The translations under genes were made by a program, and so were the position numbers. A stretch of 64,000 nt of DNA from Actinocorallia populi (GTDB lineage Bacteria > Actinomycetota > Actinomycetes > Streptosporangiales > Streptosporangiaceae): contig NZ_PVZV01000013.1 in NCBI RefSeq assembly GCF_002995495.1, positions 1 to 64,000 of the forward strand, written 5' to 3'. Shown here in pieces: positions 20,345 through 28,159 of this stretch; positions within the stretch are counted from its first letter, which is position 1; every line of letters starts with the position of its first letter. The notes under the pieces were generated by a model that was not told the origin of the DNA, ran no database searches, and saw nothing but the letters and a program-made list of their open reading frames with translations.

Positions 20345-20881
20345 TCAGACGGTCGTGAGTGCCTTCTCCGCCTCGAGGACGGCGGCGGTGGCGTTGACGA
20401 CGGCGGCGATGCGCAGCGCCTCCTGGACCAGCTCCCGCGACATGCCCGCCTCGCGGAGGACCTTCTCGTGGGACTCCAGGCAGCGGCCGCAGCCGTTGAC
20501 GGCAGAGACCGCCAGGCACCACAGCTCGAAGTCGACCTTCTCCACACCTGGCTTGGCGATGACGCTCATGCGCAGCTTCGCCGGGAGGGTGGAGTAGGTC
20601 TCGTCACCGATGAGGTGGGTCGAGCGGTAGTACACGTTGTTCATCGCCATGATCGCGGCGGCGGACTTGGCGGCCTCGAACGCCTCGGCGCTGAGGTAGT
20701 CGCCGGCCTCGGCGGAGGCGGCCGCGATCACCTGGGCGCTCCGGGTGGCCAGCGCGGTGGCGAGCACCGTGCCCCACAGCTGCTGCTCGCTCAGCTGCGA
20801 GGTGCCGGTCACCGAGCCCAGGTTGAGCTTGATGTCCTTGGCGTAGGACGGAAGGGCGCTCTTCAGGCTGTCGATGCTCAT
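20345..20881 (-). CDS. ahpD: alkylhydroperoxidase AhpD
   Basis: This 178-residue thiol peroxidase and reductant of AhpC has the catalytic CGRCLESH motif (Cys131, Cys134, His138), with the glutamate of the proton-relay chain upstream ([14 protein letters not shown]). In actinobacteria AhpD links AhpC to the lipoamide/SucB system in place of AhpF. The start codon ATG 20881 lies two bases past the ahpC stop, so the two genes form one operon with tight translational linkage. The operon ends at the strong hairpin behind it. Confidence 0.97.
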   Translation of the reverse strand: MSIDSLKSALPSYAKDIKLNLGSVTGTSQLSEQQLWGTVLATALATRSAQVIAAASAEAGDYLSAEAFEAAKSAAAIMAMNNVYYRSTHLIGDETYSTLPAKLRMSVIAKPGVEKVDFELWCLAVSAVNGCGRCLESHEKVLREAGMSRELVQEALRIAAVVNATAAVLEAEKALTTV

Positions 20882-20883
20882 GA

Positions 20884-21438
20884 TCAGGCGTCCGCGAGCA
20901 GCTTGCCGGCGTCCAGGGTGTTCTCGCCCTTGTTCCAGTTGCAGGGGCACAGCTCGTCCGACTGCAGGGCGTCGAGGACCCGCAGGACCTCCTTGACGTT
21001 GCGGCCCACGGAACCGGCGGTGACCATGACGAACTGGATCTCGTTGTCGGGGTCGACGATGAAGGTGGCGCGCTGCGCGACGCCGTCCTTGGTCAGGATG
21101 CCCAGCTCGGTGCACAGGTCCCGGTTGAGGTCCGAGAGCATCGGGAAGGGCAGGTCGCGCAGGTCCTCGTGGTTCTTGCGCCAGTTGTAGTGCACGAACT
21201 CGTTGTCGGTGGAGACGCCCAGGACCTGGGCGTCGCGGTCGGCGAAGTCCTCGTTGAGGCGGCCGAACTCGGCGATCTCGGTCGGACACACGAAGGTGAA
21301 GTCCTTGGGCCAGAAGAACACGACCCGCCACTTGCCCTCGTAGGACTTCTCGTCGATGGTCTCGAACGCGTTGTCGGCGTCGAGCGAGACGCAGGCGGTC
21401 AGCGAGTAGGCCGGGAACTGGTCACCGATCGTAAGCAC
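20884..21438 (-). CDS. ahpC: alkyl hydroperoxide reductase subunit C (2-Cys peroxiredoxin)
   Basis: This 184-residue peroxiredoxin reduces hydrogen peroxide and organic peroxides. The peroxidatic cysteine is Cys51 in DFTFVCPTE. The C-terminal ELCPCNW carries the resolving cysteine, plus a second cysteine found in actinobacterial AhpC. The start GTG 21438 has GAGGGAG seven bases upstream. It is the first gene of ahpC-ahpD and diverges from oxyR across about 105 bases that hold an operator-like palindrome. OxyR activation under peroxide is expected. Confidence 0.97.
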   Translation of the reverse strand: MLTIGDQFPAYSLTACVSLDADNAFETIDEKSYEGKWRVVFFWPKDFTFVCPTEIAEFGRLNEDFADRDAQVLGVSTDNEFVHYNWRKNHEDLRDLPFPMLSDLNRDLCTELGILTKDGVAQRATFIVDPDNEIQFVMVTAGSVGRNVKEVLRVLDALQSDELCPCNWNKGENTLDAGKLLADA

Positions 21439-21529
21439 AGGGCACTCCCTCAGGAACTGAGACGGGTGGACGGTATCCAGGATCTCGCAGGTATCGTCAT
21501 GTGAGAAATCAGCCCCCCGGGATGTCCGT

Positions 21530-21546
21530 GATAGGAGTTCCTTATC
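21530..21546 (+). promoter_or_regulatory. candidate OxyR operator overlapping the oxyR translation start region
   Basis: GATAGGAGTTCCTTATC is a partial palindrome with GATA and TATC ends and an ATAG-N7-TTAT core close to the ATAG-N7-CTAT pattern bound by OxyR proteins. It lies in the ahpC-oxyR intergenic region just ahead of the first oxyR codons, so OxyR bound here could repress its own gene and activate ahpC. Confidence 0.5.
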
Positions 21547-21558
21547 AGCCGCCCGACC

Positions 21559-22461
21559 GTGGCCCAGCTGAGAGCCTTCCTCGCCGTGGCCGAGCACCTG
21601 CACTTCCGCGAGGCGGCCTCGGCGCTGCGCATGAGCCAGCCGGCCCTCTCCGGCGCCGTCGCGGCGCTGGAGGACTCCCTGGGCACGCGGCTGCTGGAAC
21701 GTACCACCCGCAAGGTGCTGCTCACCCCGGCCGGCGAGCGGGTGGCGCGCCGCGCCGCCACCGTCATGGCCGAGCTCGACCGGCTGTCCGAGGAGGCCGC
21801 CGCCGACAGCGGCCCGCTCGGCGGCCCGCTGCGGCTGGGCGCCATCCCGACCGTGGCGCCGTACCTGCTGCCCACGGTCCTGCCCGCGCTGCGGGAGGAG
21901 TTCCCCCGGATGGAGCTGGCGGTGCGCGAGGAGCAGACCGCCTACTGCGTGGCCGAGCTGATGGCGGGCCGGCTCGACGTGGTGGTGCTGGCGCTGCCGG
22001 TCACCGCGCCGGGGCTGACGGAGCTGCCGCTGTACGAGGAGGACTTCCTGCTGGCCGCGCCCGGCGGCTACGAGGTCGACGAGCCGGTGGCCCGCGACGC
22101 GCTCGGCGACTTCGACGTGCTGCTGCTGAACGAGGGGCACTGCCTGCGCGACCAGGCGCTGGAGGTCTGCCGCGAGGTCGGCGCGCGGGCGGCCGCGGCG
22201 ACGTACGCCACCAGCCTCACCACGCTGGTGCACCTGGTCGCGGGCGGACTCGGAGTGACTTTGCTTCCAGAGTCGGCGGTTCCGGCAGAAACCGCACGAG
22301 TGGGGATGACCGTCCGGCGGTTCGACGAGCCGGCGCCCCGGCGGGTGATCGGCCTGGCGCACCGGGCGACCTCGCCCCGGGCGTCGGAGTTCGCGCTGCT
22401 CGCCAAAGTGGTGCGGGAGGCCGTCCGGGCCCGGGGGTGGCGGGTCCGGGTCGCGGGCTGA
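21559..22461 (+). CDS. oxyR: LysR-family hydrogen-peroxide-sensing regulator OxyR
   Basis: This regulator has at least 300 residues, with an N-terminal winged helix (AQLRAFLAVAEHLHFREAAS, then MSQPALSGAVAALE) and a C-terminal sensor domain. The two redox cysteines are placed as in OxyR: GHCLRDQALEVC, C-x8-C, near residue 200. GTG 21559 is the only ordinary start in the open frame, which is closed by a TAG at 21532. It has no ribosome site and begins directly at the helix-turn-helix. An ATC at 21544, six bases after a good AGGAG, would give five more residues (ISRPT) that resemble longer relatives. Divergent from ahpCD, its likely target. Confidence 0.93.
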   Translation: MAQLRAFLAVAEHLHFREAASALRMSQPALSGAVAALEDSLGTRLLERTTRKVLLTPAGERVARRAATVMAELDRLSEEAAADSGPLGGPLRLGAIPTVAPYLLPTVLPALREEFPRMELAVREEQTAYCVAELMAGRLDVVVLALPVTAPGLTELPLYEEDFLLAAPGGYEVDEPVARDALGDFDVLLLNEGHCLRDQALEVCREVGARAAAATYATSLTTLVHLVAGGLGVTLLPESAVPAETARVGMTVRRFDEPAPRRVIGLAHRATSPRASEFALLAKVVREAVRARGWRVRVAG

Positions 22462-22558
22462 AACCCCGGCCCGCGAGAAAATTCGTCAACGTGCCGCCTG
22501 GTCGTCACTTTGAGGTACAGAATGGTTGCCCAACGTGATGATTCTGGAGGGCATGTTC

Positions 22559-22723
22559 ATGGCAAAGACTCCTATGGACCTCTCCGCGCGCGGCAGGCGT
22601 ACCGAAGCCGAGCTGGTGATGGCCGAGGACCTCCTGCACGCGGGAGCGGATCCCGCCGACCTCGACGACGAGTGGCTGCTGGCCCGGCCGATGCGGGTCC
22701 GCCGCCTGCTGAGCCGCTCCTGA
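22559..22723 (+). CDS. small hypothetical protein
   Basis: This 54-residue hydrophilic protein shows no known domain. It is acidic in the middle (EAELVMAEDLLHAGADPADL) and basic at the C-terminus (RPMRVRRLLSRS), with no membrane segment or cysteine. ATG 22559 follows GGAGG by eight bases; an earlier ATG at 22553 is too close to the site. It lies 97 bases after oxyR in the same direction and 47 bases before the large glycosyltransferase, so it may be co-transcribed with the latter. Function unknown. Confidence 0.65.
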   Translation: MAKTPMDLSARGRRTEAELVMAEDLLHAGADPADLDDEWLLARPMRVRRLLSRS

Positions 22724-22770
22724 CCGACCGCGGGTCACCGGCCACGTTTTCCAGGTCCCAGGAGGCTGTG

Positions 22771-25700
22771 TTGCATCTCCGGAGCGGCTCCCCGTCGCCT
22801 CTGCTCAGCGTGATCGTCCCGTTCCACGACCTCGCCGGCTACCTCCCGGACTGCCTGGCCTCGCTGGCCGGGCAGACCTACCCGGAGCTCGAGGTCGTCA
22901 TGGTGGACGACGGCTCCGCCGACGACGGCGCGGTCGCCGCCAAGGCGATGGCCGAGCGCGACCCCCGGTTCCGGCTCGTCCAGCAGGAGAACGCCGGGCC
23001 GGGACCCGCCCGCAACACCGGCGTCGCCCACGCGACCGGCAGGTACCTGGCGTTCGCCGACGGGGACGACGTGGTGCCGCCCGACGCCTACCGGCTGCTG
23101 GTGCGCTCCCTGGAGCGCACCGGCTCGGACTTCGCCGCGGGCAACGTCCTGCGCATGTCGGAGGGCAGGACGTGGCAGTCGTCGCTGCACCGCGACATCT
23201 TCACCGAGCACAGGGAGCGCACCCGCGCCGGCGACCACCCGCTGCTGGTGCGCGACCGCACCCCGTGGAACAAGGTGTACCGGCGCTCCTTCTGGGACGA
23301 GCACGGCTTCACCTTTCCGACCGGGCTGTACGAGGACCCGCCGGTCGTGCTCACCGCGCACGCCGTCGCCCGTGCCGTGGACGTGCTGAACCGCACCGTC
23401 TACCACTGGCGCAGGCGGCCGGGCTCCATCACCGAGGAGCGCCACGACCCGGCGAACCTCCTGCAGCGGCTGCGGTCCGCCGAGTGCGTGCGGCACGAGC
23501 TGGGGGTGCGGGCGCCGGGGCTGGTGCCCGCCTACGACCGGCACGTGCTGCTCGAGATCGAGCTGCGGGTGTTCTTCAGCGCGCTGACCGTCGAGCCGGG
23601 CCCGCCGGAGGCCGGCGCGGACGCCGCGGCGCTGGCCGAGGCGACGGAGCTGGCCGTCCGGCTGGCCGGTGAGCTGGGCCCCGAGGCGGCCGGGTGGATG
23701 ACGGCCTACCAGCGGCTGCGCCTGCACCTGCTGCGCCAGGAGCGCCTGGCGGACCTGCGGGAGCTGCTGCTGGCGCAGAAGGCCGGCGGCCACCGCACGG
23801 TGCCCGTGGTGCGCGACGGCAGGCACTGGCACGCGCGCTACCCCTTCGCCGACAGCGTGCCGCACGGCCTGTGCGACGTGACGCGCGAGCTGGAGGCGGT
23901 GGCCAGGATCGACCGCGCCGCCTGGGTGGACGACACCCTGGAGCTGGAGGGGCACGCCTACATCCGGCACCTGGAGGCCGAGGAGTCGCGGATCCGGTTG
24001 TGGCTGCGGCCGGTCGACAGGTTCGGGCGGATCAGGGTGCCGCTGGAGCGGGTGGACCGGCCGGACGTCACCGCCGACTCCGGGCAGGACCTCCTGTGCT
24101 ACGACCGCTCCGGCTTCCGCGCCCGCGTGCCCGCCTCGTCGCTGCGGGTCCTGGGGCGGCTGCGCCCGTCGGACTGGCGGCTCCAGGTGGAGGTGACCAA
24201 CCAGGGGGTGCGGCTGCGCAGCACGCCGGCCGCGCCGCGCTCGACGGTGCAGAAGTGGCCCACGGCCGTGCGGCTGGAGCGGATGAACGCCGTCCTGCGC
24301 GTGGAGGCCGGCGAGGACGGGGGCGAGTACGTGCTGCGGGTGCGCCCGCAGGAGGCCACACTCGTCGCGCACCGGCTCGAAGGCGAGCGGCTGATCCTGG
24401 AGGGCACGCTGACGCGCACCCCGCTGGGGCCGCTGCAGCTGGTGCTCGCCCGCAAGGACGCCAGGGTGCGCCTGGCGGCCGAGGTGAACGGGCTGCGCTT
24501 CCGGGTCGAGGTGCCGGTCGCCGGACGGGCCGCGGGCGGGCTGTCCGCCGGGGCGTGGGAGGTGCGGCTGGGCGGGTTCCGGGTCCAGTCCGACTGCCCC
24601 GACGGCACCCACCCGGTGCCCGGCGGCGAGCTGGCGGTGAGCCGGACCAGGCACGGGGTGCTGCGCCTGCTGGTGCGCCGCCCCAGGCCGGTGGTGCGCC
24701 AGGTGGCCTGGGCCGGGGACGGGCGGCTGGAGCTCACCGGCTCCTACCGCGGCGAGGACCGGCCGCCGGAGCTGGTGCTGCGGCACCGGCGGACCGGCGA
24801 GGAGCACCGGGTTCCCCTGGAGTGGCGGGACGGCGACTTCACCGCGGTGCTGCGGCCGCAGCGCATGCCCCGCCCGTTCGGCGAGACGGCGCTGGGCGGC
24901 GGGAGGTGGACGCTCCACCTGGGCGGGGCCGCGGTGCTGGTCGCCCGCGACGTCCTGCGCGCGCTGCCCGGGCCGCGCGTGTGCGGCACGCACGAGTACG
25001 CGCCCGAGGTCTACCGCATGGACGCGCTGGAGCTGCGGGCCAAGGCCGGGCCGCACGGCGACGAGCGCGGCCGGTACGCCCGCGGCGTGCTGCTGCGCAC
25101 GGTCTACCGGGAGCGGCGCGCCCAGCCCGTCCGCGACCTCGCGCTCTTCGACTCCTACCGGGGGCGGGAGTGCTCCGGCGACCCGCGCGCCCTCTTCGAG
25201 GAGCTGCGGAGCCGCTCGCTGGGCGTCGAGTGCGTGTGGGTGTCGGCGGACGGCTCCTTCCCCGCGCCCGAGGGCGCGCGGCTCGTCCAGGCGGGCGGCC
25301 GCGAACACCTCGAGGCGCTGGCCGGCGCCCGGTACGTCTTCGGGAACTTCGTCCAGGAGCCCTGGTACTCCCGGACCCCGGGCCAGACGTACGTGCAGGG
25401 CTGGTACGGAGCGCCCTTCGGGACGCCTGGAGGCGGCGTGCTGGAAGCGGCGCTGCGCCGGGAGGCGGGCCCGTCGTGGCGCGAGCACGACGTCGCGCAG
25501 TGGGACCTGCTGCTGGCCCAGAGCGCCTGTTTCGAACCCGGGCTGCGGGAGGCGCTCGGCTACCGGGGCGAGATCCTCACCACCGGCCGCCCCCGCACCG
25601 ACCCGCTGCACCGGCCGGAGGCTCCCGAGGCCGCCGCGCGGCTGCGCCGCGCCCTGGACGTCCCGCAGGACGCGCGGGTCGTGCTGTACGTGCCCGGGAG

Positions 25701-26139
25701 CCCGAGCGGCGCACGCGGGCGGGCGGCGCTCCAGCCCGTCCTCGACCTGGACCGGGTCGCCGCGGCCCTCGGCGGCGACCACGTGCTGCTGTCGCGGGCG
25801 CCCCACCCCTTCGGCGACCGGCCGCGGTCGGCCTCCGCGCGCGACGTGTCGGCCTGGCCCGACCTCACCGAGCTGTGCCTGGCCGCCGACGTGCTGGTGA
25901 CCGGCCACTTCCCGGCCCTGGTCGACTTCGCGGGCACCGGCCGCCCGGCGGTCCTGCTGTCCGCCGACCCCGAGGCGCCGGCCCCCGGCCCCGTCGCGGC
26001 GGATACCGAGGAGTTGATCGAGGCGCTCACCCGCCCGCAGCCGCCCGGCGACCGCCACCGCGCCTTCGTCGAGCGGTACTGCCCCCACGACGACGGCCGG
26101 GCGGCCGCCCGGGTCCTGGACCACCTGGACCTGAGATGA
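22771..26139 (+). CDS. bifunctional glycosyltransferase / CDP-glycerol glycerophosphotransferase
   Basis: This very large protein (about 1122 residues) has two catalytic parts. Residues 10-230 are a GT-A family 2 glycosyltransferase: LSVIVPFHDLAGYLPDCL, VDDGSADDG and the DGD metal motif at residues 97-99. The centre, about 380-760, is beta-rich with repeated LRV/WRL strands and no catalytic motif. The last 300 residues resemble the TagF/TarF Glyphos_transf domain (YVFGNFVQEPWYSR, TYVQGWYGAPFG, ILTTGRPRTDPL), which adds glycerol-phosphate units from CDP-glycerol to teichoic-acid chains. A role in wall glycopolymer synthesis is inferred. TTG 22771 is chosen from the AGGAGG five bases upstream; GTG 22768 is the alternative. 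No other teichoic-acid genes are near. Confidence 0.82.
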   Translation: MHLRSGSPSPLLSVIVPFHDLAGYLPDCLASLAGQTYPELEVVMVDDGSADDGAVAAKAMAERDPRFRLVQQENAGPGPARNTGVAHATGRYLAFADGDDVVPPDAYRLLVRSLERTGSDFAAGNVLRMSEGRTWQSSLHRDIFTEHRERTRAGDHPLLVRDRTPWNKVYRRSFWDEHGFTFPTGLYEDPPVVLTAHAVARAVDVLNRTVYHWRRRPGSITEERHDPANLLQRLRSAECVRHELGVRAPGLVPAYDRHVLLEIELRVFFSALTVEPGPPEAGADAAALAEATELAVRLAGELGPEAAGWMTAYQRLRLHLLRQERLADLRELLLAQKAGGHRTVPVVRDGRHWHARYPFADSVPHGLCDVTRELEAVARIDRAAWVDDTLELEGHAYIRHLEAEESRIRLWLRPVDRFGRIRVPLERVDRPDVTADSGQDLLCYDRSGFRARVPASSLRVLGRLRPSDWRLQVEVTNQGVRLRSTPAAPRSTVQKWPTAVRLERMNAVLRVEAGEDGGEYVLRVRPQEATLVAHRLEGERLILEGTLTRTPLGPLQLVLARKDARVRLAAEVNGLRFRVEVPVAGRAAGGLSAGAWEVRLGGFRVQSDCPDGTHPVPGGELAVSRTRHGVLRLLVRRPRPVVRQVAWAGDGRLELTGSYRGEDRPPELVLRHRRTGEEHRVPLEWRDGDFTAVLRPQRMPRPFGETALGGGRWTLHLGGAAVLVARDVLRALPGPRVCGTHEYAPEVYRMDALELRAKAGPHGDERGRYARGVLLRTVYRERRAQPVRDLALFDSYRGRECSGDPRALFEELRSRSLGVECVWVSADGSFPAPEGARLVQAGGREHLEALAGARYVFGNFVQEPWYSRTPGQTYVQGWYGAPFGTPGGGVLEAALRREAGPSWREHDVAQWDLLLAQSACFEPGLREALGYRGEILTTGRPRTDPLHRPEAPEAAARLRRALDVPQDARVVLYVPGSPSGARGRAALQPVLDLDRVAAALGGDHVLLSRAPHPFGDRPRSASARDVSAWPDLTELCLAADVLVTGHFPALVDFAGTGRPAVLLSADPEAPAPGPVAADTEELIEALTRPQPPGDRHRAFVERYCPHDDGRAAARVLDHLDLR

Positions 26140-26148
26140 CCCCCGGGC

Positions 26149-27312
26149 TCAGCGCCGCCGCACCAGCCGCCGCACCACCAGCACCACCAGCACCAGCACC
26201 CCGGCCAGCGGCAACACCCGCCTGAGCCGCCCGGCCCGCTCCGTCAGCTCGTACAACTCCAGCGCATCACCCTCACCCCGACCCGCGGCCTCCACCGGCA
26301 CACCGAGCGCAACACCCCCGGCAAGCCCAGCCCGCCCCGCTTCGACGCCCGAAGCGACCTCCACCGGCAAGGTCCCGGTTTCGGCAAGGGCGTCGGGTTC
26401 CATCGGCATGGCGGATGCGGCGGTTTCGGCATGTTCTGTCTGTGCGGCTTCGACGCCCGAAGCGACCTCCGCCTGCGCGGCGGTCTCGACGGCCTCCACC
26501 AGCGAGGACACGGCTTCCGCAAGGGTGTCGGGTTCCATCGGCATGGTGGATGCGGCGGCCTCGGCGTGCTCCATCTGTGCGGCTTCGGCGCTCGGGGCGG
26601 CCTCTGCCTCCACCGGTGTGGCGGTTTCGGTGATTTTCGTCGGCGAGGCCACGGTTTCCACAGCGGCGCCGGGTTCCGGCGGCATGGCGAGCGCGGTGGC
26701 TTCGGCGGCCTTCGCCTCCGCCGGCGCGGCGGTCTCGACGGCCTCCGTCGGCGAGGACACGGCTTCCGCAAGGGTGTCGGGTTCGGCGAGTTCTGTCTGT
26801 GCGGCCTTCGCCTCTGCCGGGATGGGGGGGTCGGTGGGTTTCGTGGGTGCGGGTTCGGGGGTCGGGGTGGTGAGGAGGGTGTTGAGGTTGGCGGCGAAGC
26901 GGGTGAGGAGCCGGGCGCCGGTGTCGTGGACGAGGTGGTCGCCCAGGGAGGCGGCGCGGCCGCCGGTGAAGGTGAGGCGGGTGTGGAGGGCGACGCGGGC
27001 GGCGGCGGCCTCGCCGGGCAGGACGACGGCCTGGAAGGAGCCGGTGACGGTGCCCTGGCCGCGGGCCTCGCGGGCGGAGACCTCGAGGATGGCGGTGCGG
27101 GTCAGGTCGTCGACGACGGCGAGGCGGACGGTGCCCCGGTAGGTGATGGTGGTGGGGCCGAACTTGAGTTTCAGCCTGCCGCGGTACTCCCCGTCCGCCC
27201 CGGACTCGTAGGTGACGCCCGGCATCAGCGGGTGCATGCGCTCCACGTCCAGGAGCACCGGCCATGCGGTGTCCGCGTCCGTCGCGACGGTGAACTCGTG
27301 GTCGAGCTCCAT
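26149..27312 (-). CDS. CoxG-like SRPBCC protein with repeat-rich stalk and C-terminal membrane anchor
   Basis: This 387-residue protein has three parts. Residues 1-148 form a CoxG-type START-like domain (ELDHEFTVATDADTAWPVL, LKLKFGPTTITYRG, VHDTGARLLTRFAANL). Residues 150-325 are low-complexity Ala, Glu, Pro and Thr sequence with three and a half repeats beginning EPDTLAEAVSS or a variant. Residues 366-380 are a single membrane helix followed by an arginine-rich end (RRLVRRR), as in tail-anchored proteins facing the cytoplasm. CoxG recruits carbon-monoxide dehydrogenase to the membrane in some bacteria; no cox genes are here. Start ATG 27312 has GGAGG four bases upstream. Convergent with the preceding gene, ten bases away. 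Confidence 0.8.
   Translation of the reverse strand: MELDHEFTVATDADTAWPVLLDVERMHPLMPGVTYESGADGEYRGRLKLKFGPTTITYRGTVRLAVVDDLTRTAILEVSAREARGQGTVTGSFQAVVLPGEAAAARVALHTRLTFTGGRAASLGDHLVHDTGARLLTRFAANLNTLLTTPTPEPAPTKPTDPPIPAEAKAAQTELAEPDTLAEAVSSPTEAVETAAPAEAKAAEATALAMPPEPGAAVETVASPTKITETATPVEAEAAPSAEAAQMEHAEAAASTMPMEPDTLAEAVSSLVEAVETAAQAEVASGVEAAQTEHAETAASAMPMEPDALAETGTLPVEVASGVEAGRAGLAGGVALGVPVEAAGRGEGDALELYELTERAGRLRRVLPLAGVLVLVVLVVRRLVRRR
26335..26784 (-). repeat. degenerate 36-47-residue repeats in the CoxG-like stalk
   Basis: Repeat units start at residues 177, 213, 260 and 305 with EPDT/EPGA/EPDA. The stretches EPDTLAEAVSS and AMPMEPD recur with high DNA identity, for example GTGTCGGGTTCCATCGGCAT. 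The most similar units are the third and fourth, pointing to recent duplication by unequal crossing over. Confidence 0.75.
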
Positions 27313-27347
27313 GGGGACCTCCAGGAATGACACTGAAGGTGACCTTA

Positions 27348-27362
27348 TGTCCCGTGGGGACA
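27348..27362. promoter_or_regulatory. TGTCCC-GTG-GGGACA inverted repeat
   Basis: Perfect six-base arms with a three-base centre lie 36 bases ahead of the CoxG-like start on the minus strand and 65 bases ahead of the small leader ORF on the plus strand. The size suits a dimeric regulator between divergent genes. The regulator is unknown. Confidence 0.35.
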
Positions 27363-27426
27363 CCCGTGCCAACGGGACGGGGGGAAACCGTGCGGGCACG
27401 GAGAGGGAGCAGGTAGAGTGCTCAGC

Positions 27427-27492
27427 ATGTTCGCGCGCGCACTGAGCCTCAGCCACGCCGGTGGCGCGCTGTCTTCGTGTTGTCGCCGCTGA
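27427..27492 (+). CDS. 21-residue candidate leader peptide with tandem cysteine codons
   Basis: ATG 27427 opens a 21-codon frame, MFARALSLSHAGGALSSCCRR, ending 72 bases before the cysteine dioxygenase gene. Its last residues are two adjacent cysteines, both encoded by TGT, a rare codon in this GC-rich genome, followed by two arginines. Leader peptides with cysteine runs that attenuate downstream sulfur-metabolism genes are known in actinobacteria. The position ahead of a cysteine-consuming enzyme makes that reading attractive. The ribosome site is weak (GGGAGCAGG well upstream), so translation could be leaderless or absent. Confidence 0.5.
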   Translation: MFARALSLSHAGGALSSCCRR

Positions 27493-27564
27493 CCGCCTCC
27501 GCCAGTCAGCCGTTCACCTCCGTGCGGGCCGCAGCCCCGGAGACCAGCCGAAGGATCCTCCGTC

Positions 27565-27978
27565 TTGAAGACCGAGACTTTTCCCGAGATCACCATGCGC
27601 GACCAGGTCCGCGAGACCGGCGCCCCGCCCACCGTCGGGCAGCTCGCCGCCCGCCTCCAGGAGGCCGCCGCGCGGCCCGGCCGCTGGTGGCACCTGGTGC
27701 GGTTCGACCCCGCCGAGCGGGTGCGGGTCGAGCTGGAGGACGGGCTGTGGCTGATCACCTGGCCGCCCGGATACCGGCTGCCCGCGCACGGCCACGGCGG
27801 CGCCGCGCAGATCATGAGCGTGATCGCGGGCGAGCTGGCCGAGGTGGCCGTGGGCGGCGACGGCGCGGTGGCCCGCCCGCTGCGCGCCAACCGGGTCCGC
27901 ATCCAGGCCGGGGACAGCATGCACGAGGTCGTCAACCCCGGCAGCGCCTACGCCGTCACCCTGCACCTGTACGTGTAG
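27565..27978 (+). CDS. cysteine dioxygenase family protein (cupin)
   Basis: This 137-residue single-cupin protein resembles the short bacterial cysteine dioxygenases, which oxidise cysteine to cysteine sulfinate with a non-haem iron. Iron ligands are visible as PAHGHGGAAQ (two histidines) and the later SMHEVVN histidine. The order and spacing fit the three-His site of the family. TTG 27565 has AAGGA nine bases upstream. It follows a putative cysteine-codon leader ORF, suggesting control by cysteine supply. It ends 23 bases inside the convergent small membrane-protein gene. Confidence 0.82.
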   Translation: MKTETFPEITMRDQVRETGAPPTVGQLAARLQEAAARPGRWWHLVRFDPAERVRVELEDGLWLITWPPGYRLPAHGHGGAAQIMSVIAGELAEVAVGGDGAVARPLRANRVRIQAGDSMHEVVNPGSAYAVTLHLYV

Positions 27979-28159
27979 ACCGGTGGGAGCGCCGCCGCAG
28001 CAGCAGCACCAGGGCGAAGGCGGCCACGAACGCGACGGCCTGGTAGGCGAACGGCAGGACCTCGGTCCCGCTGACCGCGGTGAACAGGAACAACGCGGCG
28101 ACGGCGAGGAACAGGGCGCCCGCCGCCAGGGAGCCCAGGTCGGTCCTACGCCTGGCCAC
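27956..28159 (-). CDS. small two-helix membrane protein
   Basis: This 67-residue protein has two membrane helices (LGSLAAGALFLAVAALFLFT and AVAFVAAFALVLLL) and a basic C-terminus (RRRSHRST). GTG 28159 has GGAGG six bases upstream. The start lies 14 bases inside the end of the PspC-domain gene, so translation is coupled and the two likely act together at the membrane. There is no known family signature. The 3' end overlaps the cysteine dioxygenase gene by 23 bases. Confidence 0.7.
   Translation of the reverse strand: MARRRTDLGSLAAGALFLAVAALFLFTAVSGTEVLPFAYQAVAFVAAFALVLLLRRRSHRSTRTGAG

Noticed and set aside
22735-26124. 1129-residue minus-strand reading frame opposite the large glycosyltransferase
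   Set aside because: The plus frame has recognisable domains at both ends. The minus frame has none, and its length only reflects the lack of stop codons at about 73% GC.
26149-27312. carbon-monoxide dehydrogenase locus suggested by the CoxG-like protein
   Set aside because: No coxMSL or accessory genes are in the window; CoxG-like domains occur in many unrelated proteins.
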